DNA of 64,000 nt, from contig JARCOQ010000006.1 in the NCBI GenBank assembly GCA_029207755.1, forward strand, positions 71,336,093 through 71,400,092, read 5' to 3'. The translations under genes were made by a program, and so were the position numbers. Position 1 is the stretch's first letter, and every line of letters begins with the position of its first letter. The stretch is from Chamaea fasciata (lineage: Eukaryota > Chordata > Aves > Passeriformes > Sylviidae). Shown piece after piece: positions 62,201 through 64,000 of this stretch. The notes below the pieces were generated by a model that saw only the letters and a program-made list of their open reading frames with translations, had not been told where the DNA came from and did not search any database.

Positions 62201-62828
62201 TTAAAAGCAGGCTTGTATTTTTATTGCCTTAGCCAAATTAGAACGAACAGAAGTTTCCAGACCTCAATTTTATTAATAATTCCAAATAGAAAAAACCGTT
62301 ACTAATAATTGCACGGAGCTACAGCTTTACATAGTTTGTGATATGAGAACAAACAAAAAATGCATTCTTTGCTTAACAGTCAACACAAATTCTCAGGTTG
62401 CTGTTGCAGGCCACAGGAAAGTAGAGAGGTAAAATACGATTTAGTCAATAAATGCTACCTAATATCTGGAGTTTAATTATAGAATTAAAGCAGAATACAG
62501 CCATGCCAATTTTCATCCCAACAGAGGTATTTTAAAACACAAGCAGGCATTTCGAAAGTGACCCCCAGACACATTACTGCACTCCAAAGATCCTCAGTTT
62601 TAATTGTGACACACAAGGGAAATACAGGAGAATTGCAACCAGGCAGAAAATGCATGAGTAGCTACATCTCCGACCCTGACTGAAACGAAGGGCTCAGTAC
62701 GGGATTTGATCAGGAGAGTTTCTAATTAAAGGCAGCTGGACAAGACAACAACACATACGGATTCCTGACTGCCCACCACGGGCACATCCATTGACTGTAC
62801 CGAGAGCTGAAAGACAAAGTCTGTAAGT

Positions 62829-62884
62829 CACAAAATGATTTGAGCCAGAAGGGGCCTTGGAGCTCATCCAGTTCCATGGGCAGG
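62829..62884 (-). repeat. CR1 LINE 3'-end fragment, reverse orientation, short
   Basis: CACAAAATGATTTGAGCCAG is followed by AAGGGGCCTTGGAGCTCATC, CAGTTCC and then ATGGGCAGG. This is the reversed CR1 3' end with the 'aaccccctgcc' portion deleted. The terminal octamers are degenerate. Confidence 0.85.
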
Positions 62885-64000
62885 AAGAACTCGCCAGGAG
62901 TAAATATCTACTAATTTTTATTTTTTTAAATGTATTTTGATAGAACTTTCTAAGTGAGAAGAACCTGTCATCGAAGCAACAGAACATTCAGAAAAGACTG
63001 AGAAAGGAAAGCATTTGCAATAGCAAAACTGAAGGGATGGGTGTTTCAAAAATTACAAGTTTGAACTGAAAATGTGCTCAGATAATGGAAAGCCTACAGA
63101 AGAAACAGAAGCCAAAAAGATGCTTATGACTTTTTGCTACATTAATGGCCTTCCCAACCTAACAGTGTTAGTGCCTTTAAAGATCTTGTCAGAACCCTTC
63201 AGTGCATTTTTTTAATGTGTTATATTATTCAGATCCTTTCCATTTCACTTGGTAAAATAATTTCCATTGCAGATTTGCAAATCAAGGCGAGCAGGGGATG
63301 TTGAATTAGACCTGGAAGTCCAAGAATCCATAATAGTGAAAAAGTTTAATGTACTGAATTGGCCTTCGACACTTTAGTTCAATAAGAGCTACACTTTTAC
63401 AACAGAACTCCGCCTCTGGAAAGATGTGAGAGGTAAAGACAAGATCTATATTCACATGAAGGACAAATGTTCAGCTTAATTATGTTTGCTGAGGGATATG
63501 ACCTCATCTCTTCCTATATCATGGATTTTCTAATCATGTTTGTGTAGTACAGGGCAATATAAGCCCCTGGTGCTACATAAACAATGGCTAATGAATGAGT
63601 GCACGTAATCCATCTCCAACAATTCCATTATGATTTCAGCAGTTACCTGGAAACCACCCTGAAAACAGTGCAAAAATACAGTGAAAGAGAGACATAGAAA
63701 TCACGTTTCCTTTTCTTCTAATTAGACCTATCAGAGCCCCATCTCTTCTCCAGAACATAATGAAGTATCATTAGCAGGAGTGGGATCCTGTCTGACACGA
63801 CTGCTGAATTTTTTCTTTTTTGATTTATAGCATAGACTGTCTGCAGCATCTATTGTGAGCCTGCCTGGTTTTGTCTGCCTGCATGCAGAGGCAGGAGGAC
63901 CCACGTGCTGCTCCTGGCACCGAGCAAAGCCGGGGAGGTTGGGCAAGCAGGGACAGCACTTCCAGTTGCAACACTTTAGGCACAGGAAAGAGCTCTCAGG
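62885..64000. other. Right-edge non-coding sequence
   Basis: No gene recognised. The final 150 bases become GC-richer, with short open frames that have no recognisable family. The first exon of the neighbouring gene expected from vertebrate synteny (UGT8) is not seen. Confidence 0.5.

Larger units (their letters stand above)
39153..62828. other. Long gene-free stretch
   Basis: About 24 kb without a supported exon, RNA gene or recognisable CR1 end. Content includes homopolymers (46584-46599, 53214-53238, 56354-56365) and a mildly GC-rich interval at about 42420-42800. Open frames are short, with no recognisable domains. Conserved non-coding elements are plausible but cannot be judged without alignment. 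Confidence 0.5.

Overview
The window is vertebrate nuclear DNA and almost certainly avian. It is AT-leaning, has very little coding sequence, and carries several short fragments with the 3' end typical of bird CR1 LINEs: the 'ccctgcccatggcaggggg ... cttccaaccc' block with octamer-like ATTCTATG/CACAGAAT ends. There are no bacterial operons, ribosome binding sites, CRISPR arrays, intact mobile elements or RNA genes that I can support.

The only gene I can support is the first coding exon of arylsulfatase J (ARSJ), on the minus strand at 4824-5191. It encodes an N-terminal hydrophobic anchor, the sulfatase metal-binding Asp-Asp pair and the CTPSR catalytic cysteine signature, and it ends at a canonical GTAAGT splice donor. 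The exon lies in a dense CpG island (about 4840-5900) that is the probable promoter. Positions 1-4823 are therefore ARSJ intron 1, and the second coding exon lies beyond the left edge.

From about 5990 to 64000 I find no convincing exon. This is the upstream flank of ARSJ; in other vertebrates the next gene on that side is UGT8, which is not reached here. The stretch holds CR1 fragments, homopolymer and AT microsatellites, an unusual 320 bp tract made almost only of A and C next to a 36 bp tandem duplication (10139-10551), a 19-base G run (17252-17270), a perfect 12 bp hairpin (20780-20805), and three small CpG-rich patches (13290-13385, 21555-21970, 23700-24110). The last patch contains a near-palindromic RFX X-box-like site. 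These patches are the best candidates for distal regulatory elements or unannotated promoters.

I did not find a new biological system. The most useful leads are the CpG-rich patches and the A/C tract with strong G-quadruplex potential on the minus strand.
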